Positions 1 to 8,541 of a DNA stretch of 41,778 nucleotides are shown here, one piece after another. Made by a program: the position numbers and the translations under genes. Location of the stretch: NCBI GenBank assembly GCA_947467395.1, contig CANIIC010000016.1, positions 1 to 41,778 on the forward strand, written 5' to 3'. Under the pieces are notes generated by a model that was not told the DNA's origin, did no database searches, and was given only the letters and a program-made list of their open reading frames with translations. Source of the DNA: Bryobacterales bacterium. GTDB lineage: Bacteria; Acidobacteriota; Terriglobia; Bryobacterales; Bryobacteraceae. Position 1 is the stretch's first letter; the number at the start of each line of letters is the position of its first letter.

Positions 1-1047
1 GATTACGCGCATCCGCCGTCGGATTCGATCGAGAAGATCACGCACTCCATCTGCACCCTGGAATTCGAAGATCATCGCCCGTTGTATGACTGGCTAATCC
101 AGCAGCTGGGGATCTTCGCGCCGCAGCAGATTGAATTCGATCGACTGAACATCACCTACACGCTGCTCAGCAAGCGTAAGCTGCTGGCATTGGTGCAGAA
201 CAATCTCGTTGCCGGCTGGGACGATCCCCGCATGCCCACTATCAGCGGCATGCGCCGCCGCGGCTACTCGCCTGAAGCGATTCGTACGTTCTGCAAGAAC
301 ATCGGCGTCTCGAAAACCAACGGCACCACCGAACTGCAGTTGCTGGAATACTTCGTCCGTGATGACCTCAACAAGCGCGCCTCGCGTGTGATGGCCGTGC
401 TGAATCCGTTGAAGGTGGTGATCGACAACTACCCCGACGATCTCGTCGAGCACATGGAAGCGATCAACAACCCGGAAGATGAAGCCGCGGGCAAGCGCAC
501 CGTGCCGTTTTCGAAGGTCCTTTACATTGAACAGGACGACTTCCGCGAAGACCCGCCCAAGCAGTTCTTCCGCTTGGCGCCGGGCCGTGAAGTGCGCCTG
601 CGCTACGGCTACTTCGTGAAGTGCGTCAGCGTGGTGAAGGATGACGCAGGCAACGTCATTGAAGTCCACTGCACCTACGATCCAGAGACGCGCGGCGGCA
701 ACGCGCCCCCCGACGGCCGCAAGGTGAAATCGACCATCCACTGGGTTTCCGCCTCGCACGCCGTGGATGCCGAAGTCCGCATCTACGAAACGCTGTTCGC
801 CAAAGAGAATCCAAACGATGTGCCCGAAGGTCAGGACTTTACCGTAAACCTGAACCCCCATTCGCTCGAAGTGTTGCAGGGCTGCAAGGTCGAGCCCAGC
901 TTGCGCGGCGTCGCCAAGGGTACGCGGTTCCAGTTCGAACGCCTCGGCTACTTCGCGGCGGATCCCGACGGCACTCCAGACCGGCCGGTCTTCAATCGCA
1001 CGGTCCCACTGCGCGATTCGTGGGCCAAGATCGAGAGCAAAGCGTAA
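1..1047 (+). CDS. glnS: Glutaminyl-tRNA synthetase, C-terminal part (5' truncated by window edge)
   Basis: Frame 1 is open from base 1 ([33 protein letters not shown]...); GlnRS signatures include [22 protein letters not shown] and the beta-barrel anticodon-binding C-terminus; TAA at 1045-1047. Confidence 0.96.
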   Translation, partial: DYAHPPSDSIEKITHSICTLEFEDHRPLYDWLIQQLGIFAPQQIEFDRLNITYTLLSKRKLLALVQNNLVAGWDDPRMPTISGMRRRGYSPEAIRTFCKNIGVSKTNGTTELQLLEYFVRDDLNKRASRVMAVLNPLKVVIDNYPDDLVEHMEAINNPEDEAAGKRTVPFSKVLYIEQDDFREDPPKQFFRLAPGREVRLRYGYFVKCVSVVKDDAGNVIEVHCTYDPETRGGNAPPDGRKVKSTIHWVSASHAVDAEVRIYETLFAKENPNDVPEGQDFTVNLNPHSLEVLQGCKVEPSLRGVAKGTRFQFERLGYFAADPDGTPDRPVFNRTVPLRDSWAKIESKA

Positions 1048-2607
1048 ATGTCAGCCATTCTTGGATTGGGCGGCCTGCTGGGTGACGCAGCAGCTGCCGT
1101 GCTGCACAACGGCGAGCTCAAAGCTGCCGTCGAACAGAACAAGCTGACGCGGAGCACGCGTCCCGGTGAGATTCCGCAAGCCGCGGTCGCAGAAGCGTTG
1201 CGGCTGGCGGGCGTTACCCCGGAGCAAGTCACCTGCGTCGCCATTGTGCGCCCGTTCGCCCATGGCCCGGAGCCTGACTTTCACCTCGCCCTGCGCGAAC
1301 AGTTCCCGCGCGCCGAAATCATCGTCGTCGAACACCATCAGGCCCACGCGGCATCGGCATTCTACACTTCACCGTTCGAGCAATCGGCGGTCCTCACGCT
1401 GGATCATGCCGGCGATTTCCGCTGCGGCGCAAAGTGGATGGGCGAAGGCACACAGCTCCGCCTCGACCGCGAGTGGTATTATCCGGACTCGCTGGGCCGG
1501 CTCTATGGAGCCGTCACCGAACTGCTTGGGTTCCGGCCGGGTGCGGATGAACACAAGATCCAGTGGCTCTCGACAGCTGGTGATGCCCGGCATTTGCCGC
1601 TGTTCCGCGAGTTGCTATCCGACTCCGCCCGCCTCGACCCGACGTATTTCGACGGTCGCAGCGGCAGTGGATTGAATGAAAAATTTCTCAACCGTCTCGG
1701 CATCGGCACTCCCATCTCCAGCGCCGACGCAGGCCACATCGCGCATGCCCTGCAGAAGCGAGTGGAAGAAGTGGTCGCAGGCTTGGCTGGAGAGGGCGAG
1801 AATCTGTGCCTGGCCGGCGGCCTGTTCATGAACGTGCTGCTGGTGGAATCGCTGGAACGCTCCGGCCGCTGGAAGAACGTCTACGTACAGCCCGCTGCGG
1901 GCAATGCCGGAACCGCGATCGGCGCCGTTTATCACGTGTGGCACCAACTGCGTCGCCACCAGCGCCGCATGAACCCCAGCACCATGTTCCTGGGTCCCGC
2001 GGCGACGCCCGAGGAAATCAAGCAGATCCTGGAAAACTGCAAGCTCAAGTTCCAGCACATCCGCTCACAGGACCAGCTGTTAGCAACTGCTGTAAAAATG
2101 CTGGGCGAGCAGAAGATCATCGCCTGGATGCACGGTCGCATGGAGTTCGGACCTAGGGCCTTGGGCCACCGCAGCATTCTCGCTTCGCCACTCGATCCGT
2201 ATTCGACCGAGAACCTGAACGTCTATATCAAGCACCGTGAACCGTTCCGCAAGTTTGCCGCGTCCGTACCTGCAGAGTTAGCGTCACAATACTTTGACGT
2301 CGGCCCCAACGCGCGCAATCTGGCTACCGTAGGCCGCGTCCGCCCCGAACACAAAGCCACGTTCGCCGCGGCAATTCTGGGCAACGACAACCTGATCCGC
2401 GTCCACGTGGTCCACCAAGCCGACAACCCGCTCTACCATCGCCTGCTGCTCGAGGCCGGTAAAGCGACGGGACTTCCCGTGCTCTACAACACCAGCTTCA
2501 ATCTGTTCGGCGACCCTCTGGTCTCCACGCCTCGCGACGCAGTCCGCAGCTTCTACAGCTCGGGCATCGACGCTCTGTTCGTCGGCAACTTCCTCATCGA
2601 GAAGTAA
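1048..2607 (+). CDS. Carbamoyltransferase, NodU/CmcH family
   Basis: 519 aa; VEHHQAHAASAFYTSPF, LDHAGD, CLAGGLFMNV, GRMEFGPRALGHRSIL and LYNTSFN motifs typical of the family (Kae1-like plus C-terminal domain); ATG directly abuts the glnS stop. Confidence 0.93.
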   Translation: MSAILGLGGLLGDAAAAVLHNGELKAAVEQNKLTRSTRPGEIPQAAVAEALRLAGVTPEQVTCVAIVRPFAHGPEPDFHLALREQFPRAEIIVVEHHQAHAASAFYTSPFEQSAVLTLDHAGDFRCGAKWMGEGTQLRLDREWYYPDSLGRLYGAVTELLGFRPGADEHKIQWLSTAGDARHLPLFRELLSDSARLDPTYFDGRSGSGLNEKFLNRLGIGTPISSADAGHIAHALQKRVEEVVAGLAGEGENLCLAGGLFMNVLLVESLERSGRWKNVYVQPAAGNAGTAIGAVYHVWHQLRRHQRRMNPSTMFLGPAATPEEIKQILENCKLKFQHIRSQDQLLATAVKMLGEQKIIAWMHGRMEFGPRALGHRSILASPLDPYSTENLNVYIKHREPFRKFAASVPAELASQYFDVGPNARNLATVGRVRPEHKATFAAAILGNDNLIRVHVVHQADNPLYHRLLLEAGKATGLPVLYNTSFNLFGDPLVSTPRDAVRSFYSSGIDALFVGNFLIEK

Positions 2608-2621
2608 CCCCGCAAATAGAA

Positions 2622-2645
2622 AGAGCCGCGGTTTCCCGCGGCTCT
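2622..2645. terminator. Bidirectional hairpin terminator between convergent carbamoyltransferase and recA
   Basis: Perfect 10-bp stem AGAGCCGCGG-TTTC-CCGCGGCTCT; on the minus strand it is followed by a T-rich tract (TTTCTATTT). Confidence 0.75.
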
Positions 2646-2671
2646 CGCTCCCTCGAATCGAAACTTCAGCC

Positions 2672-3760
2672 TTACCCGCGACTCCGTGCCGCCGTAGCTG
2701 TCGGTGCGGGCGCGGGTGCCGGAGCAGCTGCCGGAGCCTGAGGCGCGCCGTTCGCCGCTGCGGCATCCTTGGTCAACCCGAGCGCCTTGCGCAATTCGAC
2801 ATCCACGCGCTTGAACACGTCCGGATTGTCGCGCAGGAACTGCTTGGCGTTCTCGCGACCCTGGCCGATGCGTTCACCCTTGTAGCTGTACCAGGCACCG
2901 CTCTTCTCGACCAGATTCTTCTCGACGCCCAGATCGATCAGATCGCCTTCCTTCGAGATGCCTTCGCCGAACACGATGTCGAACTCGGCTTCGCGGAACG
3001 GCGGAGCCATCTTGTTCTTCACCACCTTGATCTTGGTGCGGTTGCCGATCACGACATCGCCGTCCTTGATCGCACTGATGCGGCGAATGTCGCAGCGCAC
3101 ACTGGAGTAGAACTTCAGCGCGCGGCCACCGGTCGTCGTTTCCGGGTTCCCGAACATCACACCGATCTTTTCGCGAATCTGGTTGATGAAGATCAGGCAG
3201 GTATTCGACTTATTCACCATGCCGGTCAGCTTGCGCATTGCCTGCGACATCAGCCGCGCATGTACGCCCATGAAGCTGTCGCCCATTTCGCCGTCGAGTT
3301 CGGCTTTCGGGACCAACGCCGCCACGGAGTCTACCACCAACACATCGATTGAGCCCGACGAGATCAGCGCGCTGGTGATTTCCAGAGCCTGTTCACCGTA
3401 ATCCGGCTGCGAGACCAACAGGTTGTCGATATCGACGCCCAGCTTGCGGGCATACACAGGGTCCAGCGCATGTTCCACGTCAATGTAGGCAGCCATGCCG
3501 CCTACCTTCTGCGCTTCGGCCACAACCTGCAACGCCAAGGTCGTCTTACCGGAGGATTCAGGACCGTAGATCTCGGAGATGCGCCCGCGCGGGAAACCGC
3601 CGATACCCAGCGCGAAGTCGACGGAGATGGAGCCGCTCGAAATGGACGGGACCGCCTGCACAGCCTGGCTACCCAAACGAATGACTGAGCCTTTGCCGAA
3701 CTGCTTCTCGATCTGGCCCAACGTGCTCACTAGAGCTTGACGGCGTTCTTTATCGTCCAT
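2672..3760 (-). CDS. recA: Recombinase RecA
   Basis: [13 protein letters not shown] Walker A, [17 protein letters not shown], [27 protein letters not shown]; start trimmed to [24 protein letters not shown] (ATG at 3760, purine-rich RBS upstream). Confidence 0.98.
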   Translation of the reverse strand: MDDKERRQALVSTLGQIEKQFGKGSVIRLGSQAVQAVPSISSGSISVDFALGIGGFPRGRISEIYGPESSGKTTLALQVVAEAQKVGGMAAYIDVEHALDPVYARKLGVDIDNLLVSQPDYGEQALEITSALISSGSIDVLVVDSVAALVPKAELDGEMGDSFMGVHARLMSQAMRKLTGMVNKSNTCLIFINQIREKIGVMFGNPETTTGGRALKFYSSVRCDIRRISAIKDGDVVIGNRTKIKVVKNKMAPPFREAEFDIVFGEGISKEGDLIDLGVEKNLVEKSGAWYSYKGERIGQGRENAKQFLRDNPDVFKRVDVELRKALGLTKDAAAANGAPQAPAAAPAPAPAPTATAARSRG

Positions 3761-3846
3761 GAGGTCTCCTTCTTCTCCTTTTATTCTCCTATGGTAGCAG
3801 ACCCACCACGGGAACGTGCATCTCGGGGGAACCTCAAGTATACCCA

Positions 3847-3887
3847 AGAAAAAAGCTGGTTCCCGCGCAATTTCGTCGGGAACCAGC
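3847..3887 (-). terminator. Rho-independent terminator of the minus-strand gene 3921-4379
   Basis: 11-bp perfect stem GCTGGTTCCCG / CGGGAACCAGC (3855-3865 / 3877-3887), followed on the minus strand by TTTTTTCTT. Confidence 0.85.
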
Positions 3888-3920
3888 ATCAAGGGGCAAA
3901 CAACGGGGAAGGGGAAAGAT

Positions 3921-4379
3921 TTAAGACTGCGGCGTGCCGCTGGCGAGGCGCAGGGCCGTCTGCTCCAGAAGCGTGGCGCGCGTCACCAAGGCCAGGGCTT
4001 CGCCCTGAATCACGCCGCGTTTCTTGTGCGGGTTGTCACCGGCCAGCAGTTCCGTCTTGCGGTCCTGGAACACGGTGAGTAGCGTGACCAAATCCTGCAC
4101 CATCTTCCAGTCTTTCTGCTGCGCGGCGCTCAGATTCGGATTCATCGCGGCATATTCGGCCACCAATTCTTTCACTTTGGCCAGAGCCACATCCGCTTCC
4201 TTCATCTCCTGCTGCAGGTCCTGCGTGGGGAACCGCTTGTCCTTCAGTGTCACGGTCATCTTGCGATAGTCCGTCGCCAGGTCGCGAGCGTGATTCGCGA
4301 TCTGGCTCATGTGATCGCCGGCAAGCGCCGCCGAAGCGGTGAGCGTCAGGGTCAGTGCTAGAGTCATCAGGTTTTTCAT
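3921..4379 (-). CDS. Hypothetical secreted small helical protein
   Basis: Signal peptide [20 protein letters not shown] followed by a helical ~130 aa domain; own terminator downstream. Confidence 0.7.
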   Translation of the reverse strand: MKNLMTLALTLTLTASAALAGDHMSQIANHARDLATDYRKMTVTLKDKRFPTQDLQQEMKEADVALAKVKELVAEYAAMNPNLSAAQQKDWKMVQDLVTLLTVFQDRKTELLAGDNPHKKRGVIQGEALALVTRATLLEQTALRLASGTPQS

Positions 4380-4425
4380 GAGTTGTCTCCTATCTGTCTA
4401 CTGAGAGAATCGGGTCACGCGGCGG

Positions 4426-4803
4426 CTAGGCCGCGCGACGAAGAGCATGCATCGCACCGGGAACCGCGTGGTCCAGGCGATCCTGGCACGCCAGGCAATG
4501 CCGGGCCCACGGCACTGCGGACATCCTGCGTTCGCTGATCTGCATCTCGCACTCCAGGCATACGCCGTAGGAGCCTTCCTCGATGCGCGTCAGCGCACCG
4601 TGAATCTCGCGCAACATGTAAGCATTGTGATCCAGTGTCCGCACGGCCACTTCGCGCTCACTCGCCATCGCGAGTTGCTCCGTCTCTTCCGCCGTACGTT
4701 CGATGTGGATCGCCGTTCGGTCCTGCTTCCGCATTTGCCGCGTGATTTCCGCTTCCAGCTGGCGGAGGTTGTTTTCAAACGTCTTCACAATCGTCTCGTC
4801 CAT
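4426..4803 (-). CDS. TraR/DksA-type zinc-finger protein
   Basis: Coiled-coil N-terminus then IEEGSYGVCLECEMQISERRMSAVPWARHCLACQDRLD (CxxC...CxxC), as in DksA/TraR family. Confidence 0.88.
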   Translation of the reverse strand: MDETIVKTFENNLRQLEAEITRQMRKQDRTAIHIERTAEETEQLAMASEREVAVRTLDHNAYMLREIHGALTRIEEGSYGVCLECEMQISERRMSAVPWARHCLACQDRLDHAVPGAMHALRRAA

Positions 4804-4815
4804 TTGCGTCTCTCC

Positions 4816-5142
4816 TCAATCTCCAAATCGCGATGCGACACGAATGCGTGCCGTTCGCGGCGCGCGCAGCGAGCTCCGGTTCCGGTCCAGAACGGAAGCG
4901 GCCCGCTGCGCCGCCTGACGAGCGGCGGACGTGACGTCCGGATTCCGCTCGCTGACCACAATCGATTCACCGGTGCGTAGACGGAGTTGCACGTGAACGT
5001 TCATCCGCACTGGCTGCTCGACTACGACGTTTACAGCTCCCACCAAGCCAGCAAAGCGGCTCAGGGCCATCTGTAAGTCACGGTAGATCTGCTGGGCTTC
5101 TTGTCCCGTCAGTTCCCGTTGCGCCGTGATTTTGATTCGCAT
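4816..5142 (-). CDS. HPF/RaiA-like (ribosome-hibernation/sigma-54 modulation family) protein, divergent
   Basis: 108 aa; ALSRFAGLVGAVNVVVEQPVRMNVHVQLRLRTGESIVVSERNPDVTSAARQAAQRAASVLDR resembles the beta-alpha-beta pattern of HPF-like proteins. Confidence 0.5.
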   Translation of the reverse strand: MRIKITAQRELTGQEAQQIYRDLQMALSRFAGLVGAVNVVVEQPVRMNVHVQLRLRTGESIVVSERNPDVTSAARQAAQRAASVLDRNRSSLRAPRTARIRVASRFGD

Positions 5143-5182
5143 GGCTGTTTGCTACAGCCCCAAGATACGGAATTTGCATGAA

Positions 5183-5227
5183 ATCGACAATAAGGAAGTC
5201 TCGACTCTTTCCATCGGTTTTGTCGAT
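5183..5227. promoter_or_regulatory. Inverted repeat upstream of the nhaR-like gene (candidate LysR operator)
   Basis: Perfect 8-bp inverted repeat ATCGACAA (5183-5190) / TTGTCGAT (5220-5227), 29 bp apart, immediately upstream of the regulator start. Confidence 0.4.
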
Positions 5228-5241
5228 GTATGATAAGAGAC

Positions 5242-6141
5242 ATGGAATGGCTGAACTATCACCACCTGTACTACTTCTGGGTGGTTGCCAAGCAAGGCAG
5301 CATCGCACGCGCCGTGGATGAATTGCGGCTGGCGCAACCGACAATCAGCGGACAGTTGAAGCTTCTCGAAGATTCACTGGGAGAGAAGCTCTTCACGCGC
5401 GCCGGCCGCGGCCTCGCGCTTACGGAGGTAGGTCAACTCACCTATCGCTATGCCGACGAAATCTTCTCCCTCGGCCGTGAGTTTCAGGACGTCCTCAAAG
5501 GCCGCCCTGCCGGACGCCCCGTCCCTTTTCGCGTAGGCGTGTCAGATCTGGTCCCCAAGTTGATCGCGTATCGCATCCTGCAACCCGCATTGACACTGGG
5601 GGAACCCATTCAACTCATTTGTCGCGAAGACGCGCCCGAGGTCCTGCTGGCCGAGCTCTCGAATCATCAGCTCGACCTCGTGTTGGCCGACAGCCCGGTG
5701 CCATCGTCGATCCGCGTGAAGGCGTACAGTCACTTGTTGGGATCCTGCGGAGTGCTGCTGTTCGCGGCCCCGAAGCTGGCGGCGAAGTATCGGCGTGGGT
5801 TCCCAGGGAGCCTGGACGGAGCGCCTTTCCTGTTGCCAATGGAAGGCTCCACCCTGCGACGCGCACTCGACCAGTGGCTCGACCATTACGGCGTCCGCCC
5901 CCGTATCGTGGGTGAATTTCAGGACAGCGCGTTACTCAAGACCTTCGGCGAGGCCGAAGCTGGGATCTTCCCCGGACCTGCGGCGATTGAGAAGGAGATT
6001 CGCAAACATTACGGAGCGGCCGTGCTCGGTCCTGCCGGGGGAGTCAGTGAGCGATTCTACGCTCTTTCCGTCGAACGGAAGCTGAAGCATCCAGCTGTCC
6101 TCGCGATCTCCGAAGCGGCTCGCGAGACACTCTTCGCATAG
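5242..6141 (+). CDS. nhaR: LysR-family transcriptional regulator, NhaR-like
   Basis: MEWLNYHHLYYFWVVAKQGSIARAVDELRLAQPTISGQLKLLEDSLGEKLF is the characteristic NhaR N-terminus; start trimmed to ATG 5242. Confidence 0.85.
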   Translation: MEWLNYHHLYYFWVVAKQGSIARAVDELRLAQPTISGQLKLLEDSLGEKLFTRAGRGLALTEVGQLTYRYADEIFSLGREFQDVLKGRPAGRPVPFRVGVSDLVPKLIAYRILQPALTLGEPIQLICREDAPEVLLAELSNHQLDLVLADSPVPSSIRVKAYSHLLGSCGVLLFAAPKLAAKYRRGFPGSLDGAPFLLPMEGSTLRRALDQWLDHYGVRPRIVGEFQDSALLKTFGEAEAGIFPGPAAIEKEIRKHYGAAVLGPAGGVSERFYALSVERKLKHPAVLAISEAARETLFA

Positions 6142-6149
6142 AGACACGA

Positions 6150-6177
6150 AAGGCCGAACCCACGTGGGCCCGGCCTT
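6150..6177. terminator. Putative bidirectional hairpin between convergent nhaR-like and DUF465-like genes
   Basis: AAGGCCG...CGGCCTT stem enclosing the palindrome CCCACGTGGG. Confidence 0.5.
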
Positions 6178-6206
6178 CAAACTACAACGGCGCAGCTGAT
6201 GCGGCG

Positions 6207-6443
6207 TTACGCCACCTGAGCAGCTGCCGCTCGGGAGAGAATCATGTTGATCTCATCCTTCAAGCGGAGTTTCTGCTTCTTCAGGCGATGCTCGACCTCG
6301 TCTTCGGCTAGCGTCACACTCCCCTTGGACTCCAGTTGTTCGAGCTGTTTGTGATACAGCGAGTGCTCTTCAATCAGAGACCGGAAATGCGCGTCCGTCG
6401 CCATCAGATGCGCCATCAATTCTTCGTTATTTGCTTGCTCCAT
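6207..6443 (-). CDS. YdcH/DUF465-like small helical protein
   Basis: MEQANNEELMAHLMATDAHFRSLIEEHSLYHKQLEQLESKG...DEVEHRLKKQKLRLKDEINMIL matches the YdcH-type pattern; start trimmed to ATG 6443. Confidence 0.8.
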   Translation of the reverse strand: MEQANNEELMAHLMATDAHFRSLIEEHSLYHKQLEQLESKGSVTLAEDEVEHRLKKQKLRLKDEINMILSRAAAAQVA

Positions 6444-6546
6444 CGGTGACACCTCTTTCCTTACATCTTTCTTCTTGAGGGCCACGCCGAGTCTGTCTCG
6501 GTGGGTCACCTAGCGATCCTTATCGACCGTAGGCAACCACAACGTA

Positions 6547-6954
6547 TCACTTTTGCCGGGTCATGACAATGGCCGATTCGCCTGAATCCGCATAGTAGCC
6601 GGGGCGCGTTCCGGAGGCTTGAAAACCGGCCGTTTCGTACAACCGAATGGCCCCCAGATTGCTGGCCCGAACCTCCAGAAACCAGGTTCCCGGAGCCGCC
6701 TCCATCGCCGTCTGCAACAGGGCCCGACCGACTCCGGCACGACGCGCGGAAGGAGCCACCGCGAGGTTCAATATTTCACTTTCCCCCGGTGCGGTTTGGC
6801 GTGTCACGATGAAGCCGCACACCCCGTCCTTCTCTGCCACCCAGCAGCTGTAGTTCAAGTAGTCAGAGGGGTTCCATTGGGATGCCTGGGGGCAGGCCGC
6901 CTGCACTTCTCCAATCGCCGCAAGATCGACCGGTAACGCAGGGCGCAGGATCAT
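6547..6954 (-). CDS. rimI: GNAT acetyltransferase, ribosomal-protein-alanine N-acetyltransferase RimI-like
   Basis: MILRPALPVDLAAIGEVQ...ILNLAVAPSARRAGVGRALLQTAM...FLEVRASNLGAIRLYETAGFQASGTRPGYY; starts in an ATGA overlap with the upstream gene. Confidence 0.85.
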   Translation of the reverse strand: MILRPALPVDLAAIGEVQAACPQASQWNPSDYLNYSCWVAEKDGVCGFIVTRQTAPGESEILNLAVAPSARRAGVGRALLQTAMEAAPGTWFLEVRASNLGAIRLYETAGFQASGTRPGYYADSGESAIVMTRQK

Positions 6955-8486
6955 TTCAGTTCGTAGGTCTGCACTTCGCCGACCGTCTCCCAGCGGATGT
7001 CTGCCTTCGCGTTGTGCACGACCTCGATGCGGCGCGGAGGACTCACCGGACCGCAGGTAAACACCGGCTTGCCGTCCTGCTCCGGATTCTTCTGCACCAG
7101 CACCGTGGTGATCGACGAATTGTCGAGCTGAATGTCGAGCTTCAGCACCGCGTCTACACACTGCACTTCGATCAGACGACCCGTGATGCGCGTGCCGGCG
7201 AAGCCTTCCTGGAAGGACACGGGAGCCTGCCCCGCGGTGAAAGTCGCCTGCGCGGCATTTTCCCGATTCGCCTTGGTTTCCGCCGCCCGCACCCGAGCCT
7301 CGGATTCTGCCATCACACGCCGTAATTCCCGCTCAGCTTCATCTTTCGCCGCCCTCGCCGCCGCGATCTCCGCATCCACGCGCTGCTGCTCGATGGCCGC
7401 ACGTTCCTTGCGCAACCGGACCCGCTCGACCTCGGTCCCTGCGGCACGCTCGGCACCCAGCCACGACTTCGCCGCTTCAATGTACAGCTTCGAATCCATC
7501 TGCGCGTGCGCCAGCGCTTCCCAATATTCGACGTGACGCGGCTCCAGTTGCGTCGCTTTTTCGAGCGGAGCGATCCGAGCTTGCGGGCTCGACATCAACG
7601 CCGCCAGCCTCGCGTGCGGCGCCCCCCACTTCGGATTTGCCGAAGCAGCGGCGTAAAGGGACTCCTGCGTGCCCTGCGCCAACAGCCCGCGCGCACTGTC
7701 GGGCGGGAAGGACTTGCCTTGCGCCTTCAGTTCCGCCAACAGCGACGTGACTTCGTCTTCCGGCATGCGGCGTTCGTAAAACTCCTTGGCCGGGGTGATG
7801 GCTTCACCGAACACATCCACCGACTGCAACCCGCCGCGCTCCGCGTATGCGTTCATGCGCTTGTCCAACTCCGGAGCTGCAATCCCATACGTATTGAACG
7901 CCGCCAGGGACACATCGGCTCCCTGCAGATTCTTGAGATAGACGCGGAAGCGCCCTGCGTATTCCGGCTGCGTCGCCAGCATGTGCAGCCGCGCCCATTC
8001 GCGCTGCCGTGCGGGACTCAGGCCAACCACCGGAGCTCCGATCGCTACGCGGGTGGTCTTCACTTCAATACTCGCGAAGAGGTCCGCCAGAGCCGTCTCC
8101 ACTTCGGGCGGCATCGTCCCGGCATTCGCTTCGATCAATTGCTTGGCGATCGCACTGCGCCACGCCGGACCCGGAGTCGTACTGAGATTCGCCGAGCCGC
8201 CTTCGACAAACGGCGTCGGCAAAGCGTAAGCCGCTCGGTCTTTGTCGCTATCGAACAGCACCAGCGTGATAGGCCACAGGGCTTCCAGTTGCTCTCGCCG
8301 GATCGGATCCTTGCCCAGCATCCCGCCGAGCACGAAGCGCAACTGCTCCATTTCGGTGAGTTGCTTGCGAGCATCGCCGTCGCCGGCGTTGCTGACCACC
8401 CGCAATGGGCCAATGCGATACTCCGTCCAATCCGCGGCGAAAGCCGAGGCGGCGAGCAAAAGCGCAACCAGAATCGCGCGCGTCAC
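6951..8486 (-). CDS. Secreted/periplasmic TPR and coiled-coil protein of unknown function
   Basis: GTG start at 8486 gives signal peptide (M)TRAILVALLLAASAFAADW; TPR-like region, then charged coiled coil, then C-terminal beta region. Confidence 0.7.
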   Translation of the reverse strand: MTRAILVALLLAASAFAADWTEYRIGPLRVVSNAGDGDARKQLTEMEQLRFVLGGMLGKDPIRREQLEALWPITLVLFDSDKDRAAYALPTPFVEGGSANLSTTPGPAWRSAIAKQLIEANAGTMPPEVETALADLFASIEVKTTRVAIGAPVVGLSPARQREWARLHMLATQPEYAGRFRVYLKNLQGADVSLAAFNTYGIAAPELDKRMNAYAERGGLQSVDVFGEAITPAKEFYERRMPEDEVTSLLAELKAQGKSFPPDSARGLLAQGTQESLYAAASANPKWGAPHARLAALMSSPQARIAPLEKATQLEPRHVEYWEALAHAQMDSKLYIEAAKSWLGAERAAGTEVERVRLRKERAAIEQQRVDAEIAAARAAKDEAERELRRVMAESEARVRAAETKANRENAAQATFTAGQAPVSFQEGFAGTRITGRLIEVQCVDAVLKLDIQLDNSSITTVLVQKNPEQDGKPVFTCGPVSPPRRIEVVHNAKADIRWETVGEVQTYELK

Positions 8487-8541
8487 ACCTTGATTGTGCC
8501 GCAAGTCGAGAGTTTTCGTACCCTCGGCCAACTAACTTTCG

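Noticed and set aside
94-861. 255-aa minus-strand ORF antisense to glnS
   Set aside because: Shadow ORF of a confident GlnRS reading frame
2702-2752. Short GC-rich repetitive stretch (gcgggcgcgggtgccggagcagctgccggagcc)
   Set aside because: It is the Ala/Pro codon run of the RecA tail, not an independent repeat element
3810-3842. GGGAAC repeats (3810-3815, 3827-3832) and TATACT upstream of recA as a possible LexA box
   Set aside because: 17-bp period and direct orientation do not match any LexA motif I can name; TATACT alone is weak evidence for a promoter
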